Source: an uncultured Roseobacter sp. (GTDB lineage Bacteria; Pseudomonadota; Alphaproteobacteria; Rhodobacterales; Rhodobacteraceae). Taken from it: 64,000 nucleotides of DNA. The stretch lies in the NCBI GenBank assembly GCA_947501635.1, contig CANMWT010000010.1, positions 48,043 through 112,042 of the forward strand. Reading direction: 5' to 3'. Position numbers and translations under genes: made by a program. Below are positions 17,145 to 26,613 of this stretch, piece after piece. The first letter of the stretch is position 1; each line of letters begins with the position of its first letter. The notes below the pieces were generated by a model, which searched no databases, had not been told where the DNA came from, and saw only the letters and a program-made list of their open reading frames with translations.

Positions 17145-18259
17145 CACAGCTCTCCATCTGCCAGCACGCCATGCGCGCTCATTTGTGCGTAGAGCAACCC
17201 CTCACGCAAGCCTCGATCTGCCACGGACAGCCGGTCTGTCGGCCAACATCGCATCAGTGCCTGCAAGATCGCAGCGCCCGACATAATGAGCGCATGCCGA
17301 TCTTGTCCGATGCGCGGGTCGGCACGCCGCCCTTCCGGGCCAAGCGCCAGATACGAGCGGATCACACGGTCGATCTGATCAGTTGTCATATGCAGACCGT
17401 CCACTTTGGTTCTGTCGTAACGTTTCAGCCCCAGATGACTTGCAGCCACGGTGGTCACGGTGCCGGACGTCCCGACGATTTGAAAACGCTCTTGCGGTTG
17501 CGTGTCGTGGTATGGGGCAAAATCGGCAAGGTTTTCCTCAAAGAACCAGCTCATCAGCGCAAATCGCGCGGCGTCATCGTCCACGTCGTTGAACTGGTCG
17601 CGCAGGGTCGCCACCCCGAGCGGGACAGAAATCCAGTCGACCACCCGCGCCGACGGCACATCCGACAACCCCTGCGAAAACCCGGCATTCAGACGCATGA
17701 TGGATTTGGCACGGTCTTTGCGGGGCACATCCGACAAGTCGATCCAGACAAGTTCGGTAGAGCCTCCGCCGATATCGACCACCAACAGGTTCTCGGTGCT
17801 GCGGCTGACAAGCGGCGCACAGGAGATGACGGCAAGTTGCGCTTCTTCCTGCGGCTTGATGATTTCAAGCTTCAGTCCGGTTTCACGCTGGACCCTTTTG
17901 ATGAACTCATCTGCATTTGCAGCTCTGCGGCAGGCTTCGGTCGCCACAAGACGCATATGCCGCACATCGTTCCGCTTGAGCTTTTGCTGACAGATACGCA
18001 GCGCTTGCACCGTGCGGGTCATTGAGGCGCGCGACAGCCTGCCGCTTTGTTCCAGCCCCGCGCCCAGTTGCACCGATTTTGAGAAGCTGTCCACGACGAT
18101 AAAACCGCTGCCAGAGGGCTGGGCGATCAGCATGCGACAACTGTTTGTACCCAAATCAAGCGCGGCATAAAGGTCGCTTGATCCGGGCGGAACTGGCGCG
18201 GGGCTCAGAGCCGTCGTTGTGTCGAGCACGCCCGCACCTTTGGGACGCTGGGGCGCCAT
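17144..18259 (-). CDS. Ppx/GppA-family phosphatase (exopolyphosphatase-like)
   Basis: A 371-residue member of the Ppx/GppA family (exopolyphosphatase or pppGpp phosphatase), with the ASKHA fold. Motifs are [14 protein letters not shown] (phosphate 1), [16 protein letters not shown], and [15 protein letters not shown] (phosphate 2). The length covers only the core catalytic domains, so the long C-terminal domains of E. coli Ppx/GppA are absent. It heads a two-gene unit with rlmE, overlapping by one base. Its activity on polyphosphate versus (p)ppGpp cannot be decided by sequence. Confidence 0.88.
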   Translation of the reverse strand: MAPQRPKGAGVLDTTTALSPAPVPPGSSDLYAALDLGTNSCRMLIAQPSGSGFIVVDSFSKSVQLGAGLEQSGRLSRASMTRTVQALRICQQKLKRNDVRHMRLVATEACRRAANADEFIKRVQRETGLKLEIIKPQEEAQLAVISCAPLVSRSTENLLVVDIGGGSTELVWIDLSDVPRKDRAKSIMRLNAGFSQGLSDVPSARVVDWISVPLGVATLRDQFNDVDDDAARFALMSWFFEENLADFAPYHDTQPQERFQIVGTSGTVTTVAASHLGLKRYDRTKVDGLHMTTDQIDRVIRSYLALGPEGRRADPRIGQDRHALIMSGAAILQALMRCWPTDRLSVADRGLREGLLYAQMSAHGVLADGEL

Positions 18260-18527
18260 AGGTCGCGCCTTTCATTTCGAGTTGGAGACAGGCTAACGGG
18301 ACAGGCACACGGGCGCAAGAGACAGCATACGCATGCTGCAACGCGGCGCGAGTATGAATGACATTCAGATTGTTCTTGGGCATTTTGATCGCTGACGGCT
18401 CTCGCCCACGCGAATGTGTCGCGTTACAAAGCCGTTGGTCGCGGACAGGGCGTATTCTGTCGAAAATCAGCCGTGTGTGCTGACACATGACCGTTAAGAC
18501 AGGCCAGAACAGGGTAGGAATCACAAA

Positions 18528-18824
18528 ATGCCGGAAGTCACCATAGTTTATTGGCGCGATATCCCCGCTCAGGTCATTGTGGGAAAAGGGCGCCGTGGCG
18601 CAAAGCGTCCGCTGCCGGAGCGCTTTGAGCAGGCGATCGACCGTGCCGCAATGAAGGTTGGCGCAGAAGACACGGATGCCTATCTTGCGGAATGGCGCAA
18701 AGCGCCTCCAGTCGAAATGGATGGTGCGCCTGACGATATTGCGGATGCCGAGGCTGCGCGGCTGGATGCCGAATATGATCGCGCGCGGATCAAGGCTCTG
18801 ATTGACAACGATGGCTGGGCCTGA
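18528..18824 (+). CDS. 'Virulence factor' family small protein in the C1/methionine module
   Basis: A 98-residue acidic protein beginning MPEVTIVYWRDIPAQVIVGKG, then AKRPLPERFEQAIDRAAM, matching my memory of the small Pfam 'Virulence_fact' family that in Rhodobacterales lies beside methylenetetrahydrofolate reductase. An AGGAATCAC ribosome binding site precedes the ATG at 18528. It is followed after 47 bases by the MTHFR gene on the same strand. The biochemical role is unknown. Its repeated linkage with methyl-tetrahydrofolate enzymes suggests a part in methyl transfer and not in virulence. Confidence 0.7.
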   Translation: MPEVTIVYWRDIPAQVIVGKGRRGAKRPLPERFEQAIDRAAMKVGAEDTDAYLAEWRKAPPVEMDGAPDDIADAEAARLDAEYDRARIKALIDNDGWA

Positions 18825-18871
18825 CCCTGCCCGCCCTGCTACACACTCTCCTGTCCGGAAAGGATCGCCTG

Positions 18872-19798
18872 ATGGCCCTGTTGAATTTCAAACGCAAAGA
18901 CGCCCCGGTGCAGACGCCGAACTCTCCGGAGGTTGAGGCTTTCCTGCAGGATTACTCCATCGAGGTGATGCCAAGGACGGCGGAGAAAGTTGAAAATTTC
19001 CGCGATCTGCTGCCATCTGGAACGCGGGTGTATATCGCGCATATCGAAGGCACGCCAATCGAGGACATGGTGGCGACAGCTAAACGGCTTAACGATGACG
19101 GTTTCGCGGTCATGCCGCATTTCCCCGCGCGTATCATCAAGGACCGCGCAACACTGGGCGACTGGATCGCGCGCTATCAGGGCGAAGCGGATGTCAAACA
19201 GGCTTTGTTGCTGGCAGGAGGTGTTGAGAAACCGCATGGGGACTTCGACAGTTCGATGCAGTTGATGGAGACAGGCCTTTTTGACGCTGCGGGTTTCCAG
19301 CGGTTGCACGTGGCAGGGCATCCTGAAGGCAACCGCGATATCGATCCGGATGGGTCAATGAAGAACGTCAGCGCTGCGTTGCGGTGGAAGAATGATTTCC
19401 AATCGCGGACAGACGCCAAAATGGCGCTTGCGACCCAGTTCGCCTTTGACGCCGCTCCGATCATTTCGTGGGCGGACACGCTGGCGCAGGAAGGGATCAC
19501 CCTGCCCGTTCATATCGGCGTCGCCGGGCCTGCAAAGCTTCAGACGCTTATCAAATTCGCCATTGCATGCGGTGTGGGTCCCTCTTTGAAAGTACTGCAG
19601 AAACGCGCGATGGATGTCACAAAACTACTGCTGCCCTACGAGCCTACGGATGTTCTTGGCGCTTTGGCGGCACATAAGGCGGCGCATCCTGACTTTAACA
19701 TCACCAATGTGCACTTTTTCCCCCTCGGTGGCATCAAAACCAATGCGACCTGGGCCATCGAAAACGGTGGCCCTGCCGCCCAACCGGCAAACGCCTGA
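18872..19798 (+). CDS. Methylenetetrahydrofolate reductase family protein
   Basis: A 308-residue TIM-barrel protein of the MetF (methylenetetrahydrofolate reductase) family, the stand-alone type without the eukaryotic regulatory domain. Segments include RVYIAHIEGTPIEDMVATAK, GFAVMPHFPARIIKD, QALLLAGGVEKPHGDFDSS and RLHVAGHPEGNRDIDPDG, the last being a common MetF motif. It would produce 5-methyl-THF from 5,10-methylene-THF or, in methyl catabolism, run the reverse reaction. It lies between the small 'virulence factor' protein and the pterin-binding methyltransferase, 15 bases from the latter. It differs from E. coli MetF and belongs to the roseobacter C1 variety. Confidence 0.82.
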   Translation: MALLNFKRKDAPVQTPNSPEVEAFLQDYSIEVMPRTAEKVENFRDLLPSGTRVYIAHIEGTPIEDMVATAKRLNDDGFAVMPHFPARIIKDRATLGDWIARYQGEADVKQALLLAGGVEKPHGDFDSSMQLMETGLFDAAGFQRLHVAGHPEGNRDIDPDGSMKNVSAALRWKNDFQSRTDAKMALATQFAFDAAPIISWADTLAQEGITLPVHIGVAGPAKLQTLIKFAIACGVGPSLKVLQKRAMDVTKLLLPYEPTDVLGALAAHKAAHPDFNITNVHFFPLGGIKTNATWAIENGGPAAQPANA

Positions 19799-19813
19799 CG
19801 CAAGGACCATCTG

Positions 19814-20896
19814 ATGACCAAGACAATTGTCGAATCAAAGACCAAAACCGCGATCATCGGTTTTGACCAGCCGTTTTGTGTGATCGGCGAACGGATCAAT
19901 CCCACGGGCCGCAAAAAACTCGCGATGGAGCTTGAGGCCGGTGACTACTCCACGGTGGAAGCGGACGCGATTGCACAGGTGGCTGCCGGTGCAACAGTGC
20001 TTGATATCAACTCGGGCGCTGTGTTTTCCAACAAAATGGCAGAAGACCCGCGCTATGCGGACAACAATTTCGTCGAGCCGCCGCTGATGAAAGAGCTGGT
20101 GGAACGGGTGCAGGCGATTGTGGACGTGCCTTTGTGTATCGACAGCTCGGTGCCCGGCGCACTTGAGTCCGGTCTGGAGGCGGCAGAAGGCCGTCCCCTG
20201 CTCAATTCCGTCACCGGCGAAGAAGAGCGGCTAGAAGTCGTTTTGCCTCTGGTGAAAAAGTATAACGTACCTGTTGTCGCGATTTCCAACGACGATACCG
20301 GTATTTCCGAAGACCCCGACGTTCGGTTCGCCGTGGCGAAAAAGATCGTCGAACGCGCGGCGGATTTTGGTATTCCCGCGCATGATATTGTTGTCGACCC
20401 TCTGGTTATGCCCATTGGTGCAATGGCGACTGCGGGCCAGCAGGTCTTTACGCTGGTGCGCCGCTTGCGCGAAGAGTTGGGCGTCAACACCACGTGCGGT
20501 GCGTCCAACATCAGCTTTGGTTTGCCCAACCGTCATGGCATTAACAATGCGTTCCTGCCGATGGCCATGGGCGCCGGCATGACTTCTGCGATCATGAACC
20601 CCGTCGCACTTCCCGTATCCGCGGCCAAGATCGAGGCAAAGAAACTGGAGCTTGCCGAGGCTGGAGTGATATTCCCCGATGACATGGATATGGAGCTGTT
20701 TTGCCAGTTGACGGGTCTGGGGTCGACAAAGCCGCGACCGGGCAAGGAAATGGAAGCGATCCGGGCGGCAAACTTCCTGACGAATAATGATCCTCACGGC
20801 GGCGCCTGGATCGAGTTTAACAAAGAAGCGCCAAAACCCGGTCAGGAAGGCCGCGGGCGGGCGGGACGCAGCGGAGGCCGCCGCCGCCGCGCTTAA
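19814..20896 (+). CDS. Pterin-binding methyltetrahydrofolate:corrinoid methyltransferase
   Basis: A 360-residue protein with the pterin-binding fold shared by MetH domain 2 and AcsE-type methyltransferases. Segments are FCVIGERINPTGRKKLA, ATVLDINSGAVF, PLCIDSSVPGALESGLEAA, PLLNSVTGEEERLE and TTCGASNISFGLPNRHGINN. It has no homocysteine or cobalamin domain of its own, so it should transfer methyl between 5-methyl-THF and a separate corrinoid protein. Rhodobacterales are known to use a methionine synthase split over several polypeptides, and this could be that pterin subunit; a demethylation role is the alternative. The last 20 residues are Gly/Arg-rich. A perfect terminator follows at 20923. 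Confidence 0.85.
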   Translation: MTKTIVESKTKTAIIGFDQPFCVIGERINPTGRKKLAMELEAGDYSTVEADAIAQVAAGATVLDINSGAVFSNKMAEDPRYADNNFVEPPLMKELVERVQAIVDVPLCIDSSVPGALESGLEAAEGRPLLNSVTGEEERLEVVLPLVKKYNVPVVAISNDDTGISEDPDVRFAVAKKIVERAADFGIPAHDIVVDPLVMPIGAMATAGQQVFTLVRRLREELGVNTTCGASNISFGLPNRHGINNAFLPMAMGAGMTSAIMNPVALPVSAAKIEAKKLELAEAGVIFPDDMDMELFCQLTGLGSTKPRPGKEMEAIRAANFLTNNDPHGGAWIEFNKEAPKPGQEGRGRAGRSGGRRRRA

Positions 20897-20922
20897 GCTG
20901 GATTTCCACATTCTCAAACCGG

Positions 20923-20954
20923 AGCCCTGCAGGTCAAACTGCGGGGCTTTTTTT
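20923..20954 (+). terminator. Rho-independent terminator of the C1 module
   Basis: Inverted repeat AGCCCTGCAG - GTCAAA - CTGCGGGGCT followed by seven further T residues. All ten base pairs form (one G-T). It lies 26 bases after the methyltransferase stop codon. Confidence 0.9.
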
Positions 20955-21120
20955 GTTCAGGGCCAAGGGTCTGGCCGTGGGCGTTCGGGTTTCTTGTGAA
21001 AAACCTGCCAGGGGTAACGCAGTCTTAACGTCCCCGCCGCTAAAACGAAGCCGACCACGACACGGAATTGAGTTGGAGAGGTAATGCGATTTTTCTTTGC
21101 ACAGATATCTGAGGCACGAC

Positions 21121-21393
21121 ATGCCTGATCCGATTGTTCTGGAAGCAAAACTCGATCTTGCGGCCGCTTCTGGTTTGAAGGCGATTTTAAATGCCCGCGA
21201 CGACGTGGATACGGTCATCGATATGTCGCAGGTCAAGCTGCTTGGCGCGTTGTGCCTTCAGGTGCTCATGTCAGCTGCCAAAACGGCCAATGCCCAGGGC
21301 AGGACAATCAGACTGACAAATGTGAGCGACCGTATCCTGGAACAGATGCGCCTGATGGGTGTGACGCCAGAAACTATAGCAAGGGAACGCTGA
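21121..21393 (+). CDS. STAS-domain protein at head of chemotaxis operon
   Basis: A 90-residue protein with the STAS (anti-sigma-factor antagonist-like) fold: VIDMSQVKLLGALCLQVLMS corresponds to the conserved strand-loop-helix that usually contains the phosphorylatable Ser; here the loop reads VKLLGAL without the common DSS/SSxG motif. It starts at 21121 with a GAGGCACGAC ribosome binding site and overlaps cheY as TGATG. In alphaproteobacterial che operons such a STAS gene is often the first gene. Its role in chemotaxis is unclear, and lack of the usual serine suggests it may not be regulated by phosphorylation. Confidence 0.8.
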   Translation: MPDPIVLEAKLDLAAASGLKAILNARDDVDTVIDMSQVKLLGALCLQVLMSAAKTANAQGRTIRLTNVSDRILEQMRLMGVTPETIARER

Positions 21394-21758
21394 TGACACT
21401 TGAGATACTTGCGGTAGATGACAGCAGAACCATGCGTGACATGATCCGGCTGGCTTTGATGCCGGCCGGCTTCAACGTGCACACGGCAGATGACGGTATA
21501 CATGGCATCGAAGTGCTGGAGGGTATTGAGCCGGATGCCATCATAACAGACATCAACATGCCTCGTATGGATGGCTTCGATTTTATTGACGCGGTGCGCG
21601 GGCAGGAAAAACACCGCGCGACGCCAATTCTCGTCCTGACCACCGAAGCCGCACCGGAGTTGAAGGCACGCGCGCGTACCGCAGGCGCGACAGGCTGGAT
21701 CGTGAAGCCGTTTGACCCGACCAAATTGGTTAAAGCGCTTCAAATGGTTGCCGGATAA
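21393..21758 (+). CDS. cheY: Chemotaxis response regulator CheY
   Basis: A single receiver domain of 121 residues. The acidic pair is in ILAVDDSRTMRDMI, the phosphoacceptor Asp in DAIITDINMPRMDGFDF, the Thr in ILVLTTEAAPELKARA and the Lys in GWIVKPFDP. No output domain is attached. The start at 21393 overlaps the STAS gene stop (TGATG). cheA follows by 10 bases. It is the probable CheA target controlling flagellar rotation or, as one of two CheY copies here, a phosphate sink. Confidence 0.93.
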   Translation: MTLEILAVDDSRTMRDMIRLALMPAGFNVHTADDGIHGIEVLEGIEPDAIITDINMPRMDGFDFIDAVRGQEKHRATPILVLTTEAAPELKARARTAGATGWIVKPFDPTKLVKALQMVAG

Positions 21759-21768
21759 GAGGCCTGAT

Positions 21769-24000
21769 ATGACAGACCCAAATGACCCGATGGCCGAAAT
21801 CAGAGCGTCCTTCTTTATCGAATGTGAGGAACTGCTCGAAGCGTTGCAGGACGGTCTGCAGGAAATGTATGACGGGAATGACGATACGGAGACGATTAAT
21901 GTAGTTTTCCGCGCGGTGCATTCCATCAAAGGAGGCGCTGGCGCTTTCGGTCTCGAAGCCCTTGTCCGTTTTGCGCATCGGTTCGAAACCGTGCTCGACG
22001 AAATTCGTGCCGGGCGCATGTCCCCCGATCCGGATGCCCTCAAACTGTTTTTCCAATGTGCAGACCATCTCTCTGATCTGGTGCGTTTCAGTCGTGACGG
22101 AGAAGACATTCCCGAAGCAGAGACAGCCAAGCTCCTGACCTTGCTGGACGGGCTACTGGGGGACACTGGCGGCCCTTCAGGTCAGGCCGAAGAGGAGGAG
22201 GAAATTGATTTTCAACCGGCAACGCTGACACTCGATCTGGATTTCTCCGACGTTGAAGATTTACCCGAGGATATCGAGCCGCTTGATGTTCTCTCCAACC
22301 CGGCGCACGCGGGTACGACGACCTATGTGATTTCGTTCAAACCCGAAAACGAGCTTTTTGAAACTGGTAATGAGCCCCTGCACATGCTGCGTGCCCTTGA
22401 GGAAATGGGACATTGCACTGTCGTTTGCCAGACCGAGAAATTGCCCGCGCTTGAGGCGCTGGCTCCGGAAACGGCATACATCAGCTGGCTTGTGGAGCTT
22501 GAATCAGAAGTTGAGGAAGCCGAAGTCGCCTCTGCTTTCGAGTTTGTAGAGGGGCTTTGCGAACTTGATATCTCCGTAAAACAGACAGATGCCGATGTAC
22601 CTGCGCACGCGGTTGTCTCCGAAGGGATTGCCAAACCACCCGCTGTTCCGGAACGTGCTCTGGGTGAACAAGAAAACGTGGCACTTTCATCCGATAAACC
22701 AGCGACACCAGGTCCGGATACTGCGTTGGGGCCCGGCAAGCCAATCGTTAAACAAAGTGCAAAAGCTGCTCCTGCGGCAGCGCCTGCCAAATCTGTTGTG
22801 CGGGTAGACCTGGACCGTATAGAAAGGCTTGTCAATTTGGTCGGTGAACTGGTCATAAATCAGGCCATGCTGTCACAAAGTCTGGAAAGCTCGGGCCTTT
22901 CACCTCATTCCGACGCCATGAACGGTCTTGAGGAGTTTCAGCGTCTGACCCGCGATATTCAAGACAGTGTGATGATGATCCGTGCACAGCCCGTAAAGTC
23001 GCTTTTCCAACGGATGTCGAGGATTGTGCGGGAGGCGTCTGCCGCCGTTGAAAAGGACGTCAGGTTGGTCACAGAAGGTGACAGCACTGAAGTTGACAAG
23101 ACCGTCATCGAGAGACTGGCAGATCCACTGACGCATATGATCCGGAATGCAGTGGATCACGGACTGGAAACCACAGAAGAACGCTTGTCCGCCGGGAAAC
23201 CGGCACAAGGCCACGTGCGTTTGACCGCTGCACATAGATCAGGGCGTGTTGTCATAGAGGTTTCGGACGACGGGGGTGGTATAAATCGTGACAAGGTGCA
23301 TCAAATTGCGCTGGACAAGGGGTTGGTGTCACCCGATGTGAACTTGTCGGAAGCAGAGATAGACAACTTGTTGTTTTTGCCCGGCTTCTCGACCGCATCG
23401 GTGGTTTCTGACTTGTCTGGTCGCGGTGTTGGCATGGATGTCGTACGTACGGCAATTCAGGGCCTGGGGGGAAGAATTACGATTTCGTCGACACCCAACG
23501 TCGGCACAACTTTTTCAATTTCCCTGCCGTTAACGCTAGCTGTGTTAGATGGCATGGTCGTGCAGGTCGCTGACGAAACTCTCGTGTTGCCACTCAACGT
23601 CGTAATTGAAACGCTAACGCTTTCCAACAAAGACGTCGAGATGGTCCGCCCCGGCGCCAACGTCGTGCGTGTGCGAAGTGGTTTTGTACCACTGTTCGAT
23701 TTGGGGGCTGAACTGGGATATCGCCAACCCGTAGATGACTACGAAGGATCGGTTGTGTTGCTCATTGCTCATGAAGATGAAGGTCTGGCAGCATTGATAA
23801 TTGACAGTATCCAGGACCAAAGGCAGGTAGTGATAAAGGGGCTTGACGATAGTTTCTATCGTGCGCCGGGTATTGCCGCGGCCACAATACTGGGTGATGG
23901 CCAGATTGCGCTAATTCTTGATACTTCTGACATCATCAGCACAGCCATTGGCGGCGCAAACGCAGTTTCCGTTTCATCGTTTACAGGGGCCGCATCGTGA
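21769..24000 (+). CDS. cheA: Chemotaxis histidine kinase CheA
   Basis: A 743-residue CheA. The HPt domain carries the phosphorylated His in FRAVHSIKGGAGAFGLEALV (about residue 47). A variable Pro/Ala-rich stretch lies near residues 280-345. The dimerization helix pair follows (RIERLVNLVGELVINQAML). The kinase has N box LTHMIRNAVDHGLE, G1 VSDDGGGI and G2 DLSGRGVGMDVV, with a C-terminal CheW-like domain. The start at 21769 follows cheY closely and is preferred to the longer frame because the HPt begins there. It ends overlapping cheW as GTGA. Confidence 0.95.
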   Translation: MTDPNDPMAEIRASFFIECEELLEALQDGLQEMYDGNDDTETINVVFRAVHSIKGGAGAFGLEALVRFAHRFETVLDEIRAGRMSPDPDALKLFFQCADHLSDLVRFSRDGEDIPEAETAKLLTLLDGLLGDTGGPSGQAEEEEEIDFQPATLTLDLDFSDVEDLPEDIEPLDVLSNPAHAGTTTYVISFKPENELFETGNEPLHMLRALEEMGHCTVVCQTEKLPALEALAPETAYISWLVELESEVEEAEVASAFEFVEGLCELDISVKQTDADVPAHAVVSEGIAKPPAVPERALGEQENVALSSDKPATPGPDTALGPGKPIVKQSAKAAPAAAPAKSVVRVDLDRIERLVNLVGELVINQAMLSQSLESSGLSPHSDAMNGLEEFQRLTRDIQDSVMMIRAQPVKSLFQRMSRIVREASAAVEKDVRLVTEGDSTEVDKTVIERLADPLTHMIRNAVDHGLETTEERLSAGKPAQGHVRLTAAHRSGRVVIEVSDDGGGINRDKVHQIALDKGLVSPDVNLSEAEIDNLLFLPGFSTASVVSDLSGRGVGMDVVRTAIQGLGGRITISSTPNVGTTFSISLPLTLAVLDGMVVQVADETLVLPLNVVIETLTLSNKDVEMVRPGANVVRVRSGFVPLFDLGAELGYRQPVDDYEGSVVLLIAHEDEGLAALIIDSIQDQRQVVIKGLDDSFYRAPGIAAATILGDGQIALILDTSDIISTAIGGANAVSVSSFTGAAS

Positions 24001-24455
24001 GTGAGATCGAAAACGAACAAGCGCTGGAATTGCTTACTTTCAAGCTGGGAAAGCAAGAATACTCGCTTGATATCATGTCAGTCCGCGAAATCCGAAGTTG
24101 GACCCGCACCACGCCGCTGCCGCACGCTCCCGATTACATGATGGGCGTCATCAATCTTCGCGGGACTGTTTTGCCCGTTGTAAACCTAGCTCTGCGGTTG
24201 AAGCTTGAAGATTCTGAATACTCGGACCGAAACGTGATCATTGTCGTGCATCACGGTGAGAGTATGACAGGACTTCTTGTCGATGCAGTTTCCGATATCC
24301 TTGCCCTTTCGAGCGACGATCTTCAGCAACCTCCTGAAACGCAACGTGACAACGACCCAAACCTTGTTGCAGCTCTCACACTCATTGATGACAGGATGAT
24401 CCGGGTCTTAAATTTAGGCAGCATTGTAAAACCTTTGGAGCGTTCGGCAGCCTAA
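23997..24455 (+). CDS. cheW: Chemotaxis adaptor CheW
   Basis: A 152-residue CheW, linking chemoreceptors to CheA. It starts at a GTG whose last bases overlap the cheA stop (GTGA). Conserved elements are YSLDIMSVREIRSWT, HAPDYMMGVINLRGTVLPVVNLA and GLLVDAVSDILALSSDDL. It overlaps cheR by one base (TAATG). Confidence 0.94.
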   Translation: MSEIENEQALELLTFKLGKQEYSLDIMSVREIRSWTRTTPLPHAPDYMMGVINLRGTVLPVVNLALRLKLEDSEYSDRNVIIVVHHGESMTGLLVDAVSDILALSSDDLQQPPETQRDNDPNLVAALTLIDDRMIRVLNLGSIVKPLERSAA

Positions 24456-25342
24456 TGAAAAACGACCTTAACAGTCCGCGACTGGATGGAGCCAGTTTCC
24501 AAGCGATCGCTGACCTTGCCTATCGCGAAAGTGGTTTACAATTGGTTGCTGAAAAATCGTCTCTAGTACAATCCAGGCTCCGACACCGCATTATTGAACT
24601 GGGTATGGACTCGTTTCAGTCTTACTCAAGCTACGTTTGTTCACCGCAAGGCGCGGCAGAGCGTCCACATATGATTTCTGCTTTAACCACAAACGTGTCG
24701 CACTTTTTCCGCGAGCAGCATCATTTTGACATTTTAGCCCAGGATATTCTGCCTAGGAACATTGAACGCGTCAGACAAGGCGGGAGATTCCGTATCTGGT
24801 CGGCAGGGTGCTCAAATGGACAAGAACCATATTCAATCGCTATGACTGTGCTGGAAGCCTATCCGGAAATGCTTTCGTTTGATTTCAAGATTTTAGCAAC
24901 GGACATCGACGAGGAAGTCGTAAACTTTGCCACAAAAGGACTATATCCGGAACGCTTGATAAGAGGGGTTCCCCAGCACTTGACCCGAAAATACTTTGAA
25001 GAAGACAACTCGGGCAGTGAGAAGGTTTATGGTGTAAACGATACTTTAAGGTCAAAGATATTTTTCAATAAACTCAATCTGTTGTCTAGTTGGCCGATGA
25101 AGATGCCAATAAACGTGATTTTTTGCCGGAATGTCGTGATCTACTTTGATGCGAAGACGCAAAACCAACTCTGGCCAAAATTCAGCGGTATTCTTGCAGC
25201 AGACGGAAAACTGTTTCTCGGGCATTCAGAGAGAATAGCAGATCCTGAGAATTCGGGTTTCATTACCGATGGGCCGACATCTTATCGACCAGACAACGCT
25301 ATCGTAAAACCATCACTTGGAGGAATTCCGAATGTCGCTTAG
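24455..25342 (+). CDS. cheR: Chemotaxis protein methyltransferase CheR
   Basis: A 295-residue CheR that methylates chemoreceptor glutamates with SAM. The all-helical N-terminal domain (ALTTNVSHFFREQHHFDIL) and the SAM-binding motif FRIWSAGCSNGQEPYSIAM are visible. The motif normally reads CSTGEEPYS; here it is CSNGQEPYS. Further motifs are ILATDIDEEVVNFA, INVIFCRNVVIYFD and LFLGHSERI. The 3' end overlaps the next cheY. Base composition is visibly more AT-rich than in the flanking operons (bases 25021-25080 have 17 G/C of 60). Confidence 0.92.
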   Translation: MKNDLNSPRLDGASFQAIADLAYRESGLQLVAEKSSLVQSRLRHRIIELGMDSFQSYSSYVCSPQGAAERPHMISALTTNVSHFFREQHHFDILAQDILPRNIERVRQGGRFRIWSAGCSNGQEPYSIAMTVLEAYPEMLSFDFKILATDIDEEVVNFATKGLYPERLIRGVPQHLTRKYFEEDNSGSEKVYGVNDTLRSKIFFNKLNLLSSWPMKMPINVIFCRNVVIYFDAKTQNQLWPKFSGILAADGKLFLGHSERIADPENSGFITDGPTSYRPDNAIVKPSLGGIPNVA

Positions 25343-25718
25343 AGACCAAATCAGAATTATGGTTGTCGATGACATGTCTACAAGTCGCGGTTTGATTACC
25401 CAAGCGCTGGATGCGTTCGGTATTAGAAACATAACAACCGCTGAAAATGGTGCGGATGCGTTGAAAGCTATTGCTACTCATCCAGTGCACTTGGTCATAT
25501 CGGATTATAATATGCCACAGATGGATGGACTTCAATTGTTGCACCAACTCAGAGCTGCGCCGAAAACAAGAGCTGTTGGATTTATTTTGATAACGGGCCG
25601 CGCAGAGCAACAAATAGTCGACCATGGAAAAAAACTTGGCATGAACAATTACTTGAAGAAACCATTTGAGCAGGCAAGCCTCAAGAACTGTATTGAGGCA
25701 GTTGTTGGACGTCTTTGA
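25332..25718 (+). CDS. Second CheY-like response regulator
   Basis: A 128-residue single-domain receiver with acidic pair in MVVDDMSTSRGLITQAL, phosphoacceptor in LVISDYNMPQMDGLQLL, Thr in FILITGRAEQQIV and Lys in YLKKPFEQ. It starts at 25332 with a GGAGG site inside the end of cheR, overlapping it by 11 bases. Two CheY proteins in one cluster are common in alphaproteobacteria, where one drives the motor and the other drains phosphate. Which is which cannot be told here. Confidence 0.9.
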   Translation: MSLRDQIRIMVVDDMSTSRGLITQALDAFGIRNITTAENGADALKAIATHPVHLVISDYNMPQMDGLQLLHQLRAAPKTRAVGFILITGRAEQQIVDHGKKLGMNNYLKKPFEQASLKNCIEAVVGRL

Positions 25719-26083
25719 TGAGTACCTTTCAGCGCGATGATACGTCTTTGAAATCTGTTCTGCTCAGATTATCCGACCACTTGGACAGCCTGTCGACCAA
25801 AGTACTAATTGTGGAAGAGGCTTTGGGAGACACGCTGGGCAAATTTGATCAGCAAACGGCAATTGACCTAAAAAAAGTTCAACAACTGGACTATGTAAGG
25901 CAGTCCATTGAAGACTGTGCTCTTTTGTCGTTGCTTCTAGCCCAAATGGACTTTGAGGTGCTGGATGTAATCTTCGATGAGCGGCAAATCGCAACACGAC
26001 TTAAGCTGGAATCGACAGTTTCAATTTTGAAGTCCACGCAATCCCTAAATCGTTCTGTTGACGACGGCGTACAGTTATTCTGA
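25718..26083 (+). CDS. Uncharacterised protein of chemotaxis operon, possibly CheT-like
   Basis: A 121-residue, helical, soluble protein, translationally coupled to the second cheY (TGATG; the ATG at 25718 is used). The central segment KKVQQLDYVRQSIEDCALL is a long amphipathic helix reminiscent of the Q-x-x-D pattern in CheZ-like and rhizobial CheT proteins, but similarity is too weak to name it. It is the last gene of the rightward che operon, immediately before the transposon debris. A role in CheY-phosphate or CheR control is inference. Confidence 0.6.
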   Translation: MSTFQRDDTSLKSVLLRLSDHLDSLSTKVLIVEEALGDTLGKFDQQTAIDLKKVQQLDYVRQSIEDCALLSLLLAQMDFEVLDVIFDERQIATRLKLESTVSILKSTQSLNRSVDDGVQLF

Positions 26084-26613
26084 GCTAAAATGCAACCTCC
26101 CTAAAACAGGTGGGCGTAGCCTCTTCTTGACCCTAGCGCCTTGATCAACAATGGCTTGTCTACATGGCGGGCAGTCGCATTGAGTGCGAAAATCCATATA
26201 AAACAGTGCTTTCGTCATGTTTGTTTTTGGCAATTGAACGAGTTTTACGGTTGAGGATGTACAGCACATCTGGTGCTGTTTATGAAATTGAGAGCCTAGT
26301 ATGCCTTAGAAACGTCGACAAAAAAGCAAAAACGTCGCGCAGGACCGCTTGCCGTATATCTGCTAAGCATGAGCTGCGCAGTGCCTTTTTTGATGGCAAT
26401 GTGGGCGCAAAACAAAACTAAATGATGCAAGTGGTTCTGTTGCCGGCTGCAATTGGTATCATCAACTCAAAGTACTGCATCGTGCACGGGCCATCGTGCT
26501 TTCATAATGCATGATAAGACCGATGCTTCGCGCGATGTTTTGGCGGATCCCTAGTGGGGCCCTGTCGCAGAGCTGTCCCACTCATTGAACTTGGTGTTTT
26601 GGCACAAAAGTGA

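Noticed and set aside
17099..18025. Rightward 308-codon open frame
   Set aside because: Antisense to ppx/gppA, which has all its motifs.
26164..26421. Rightward 85-codon open frame
   Set aside because: Lies in the decayed region, has no ribosome binding site or recognisable motif.
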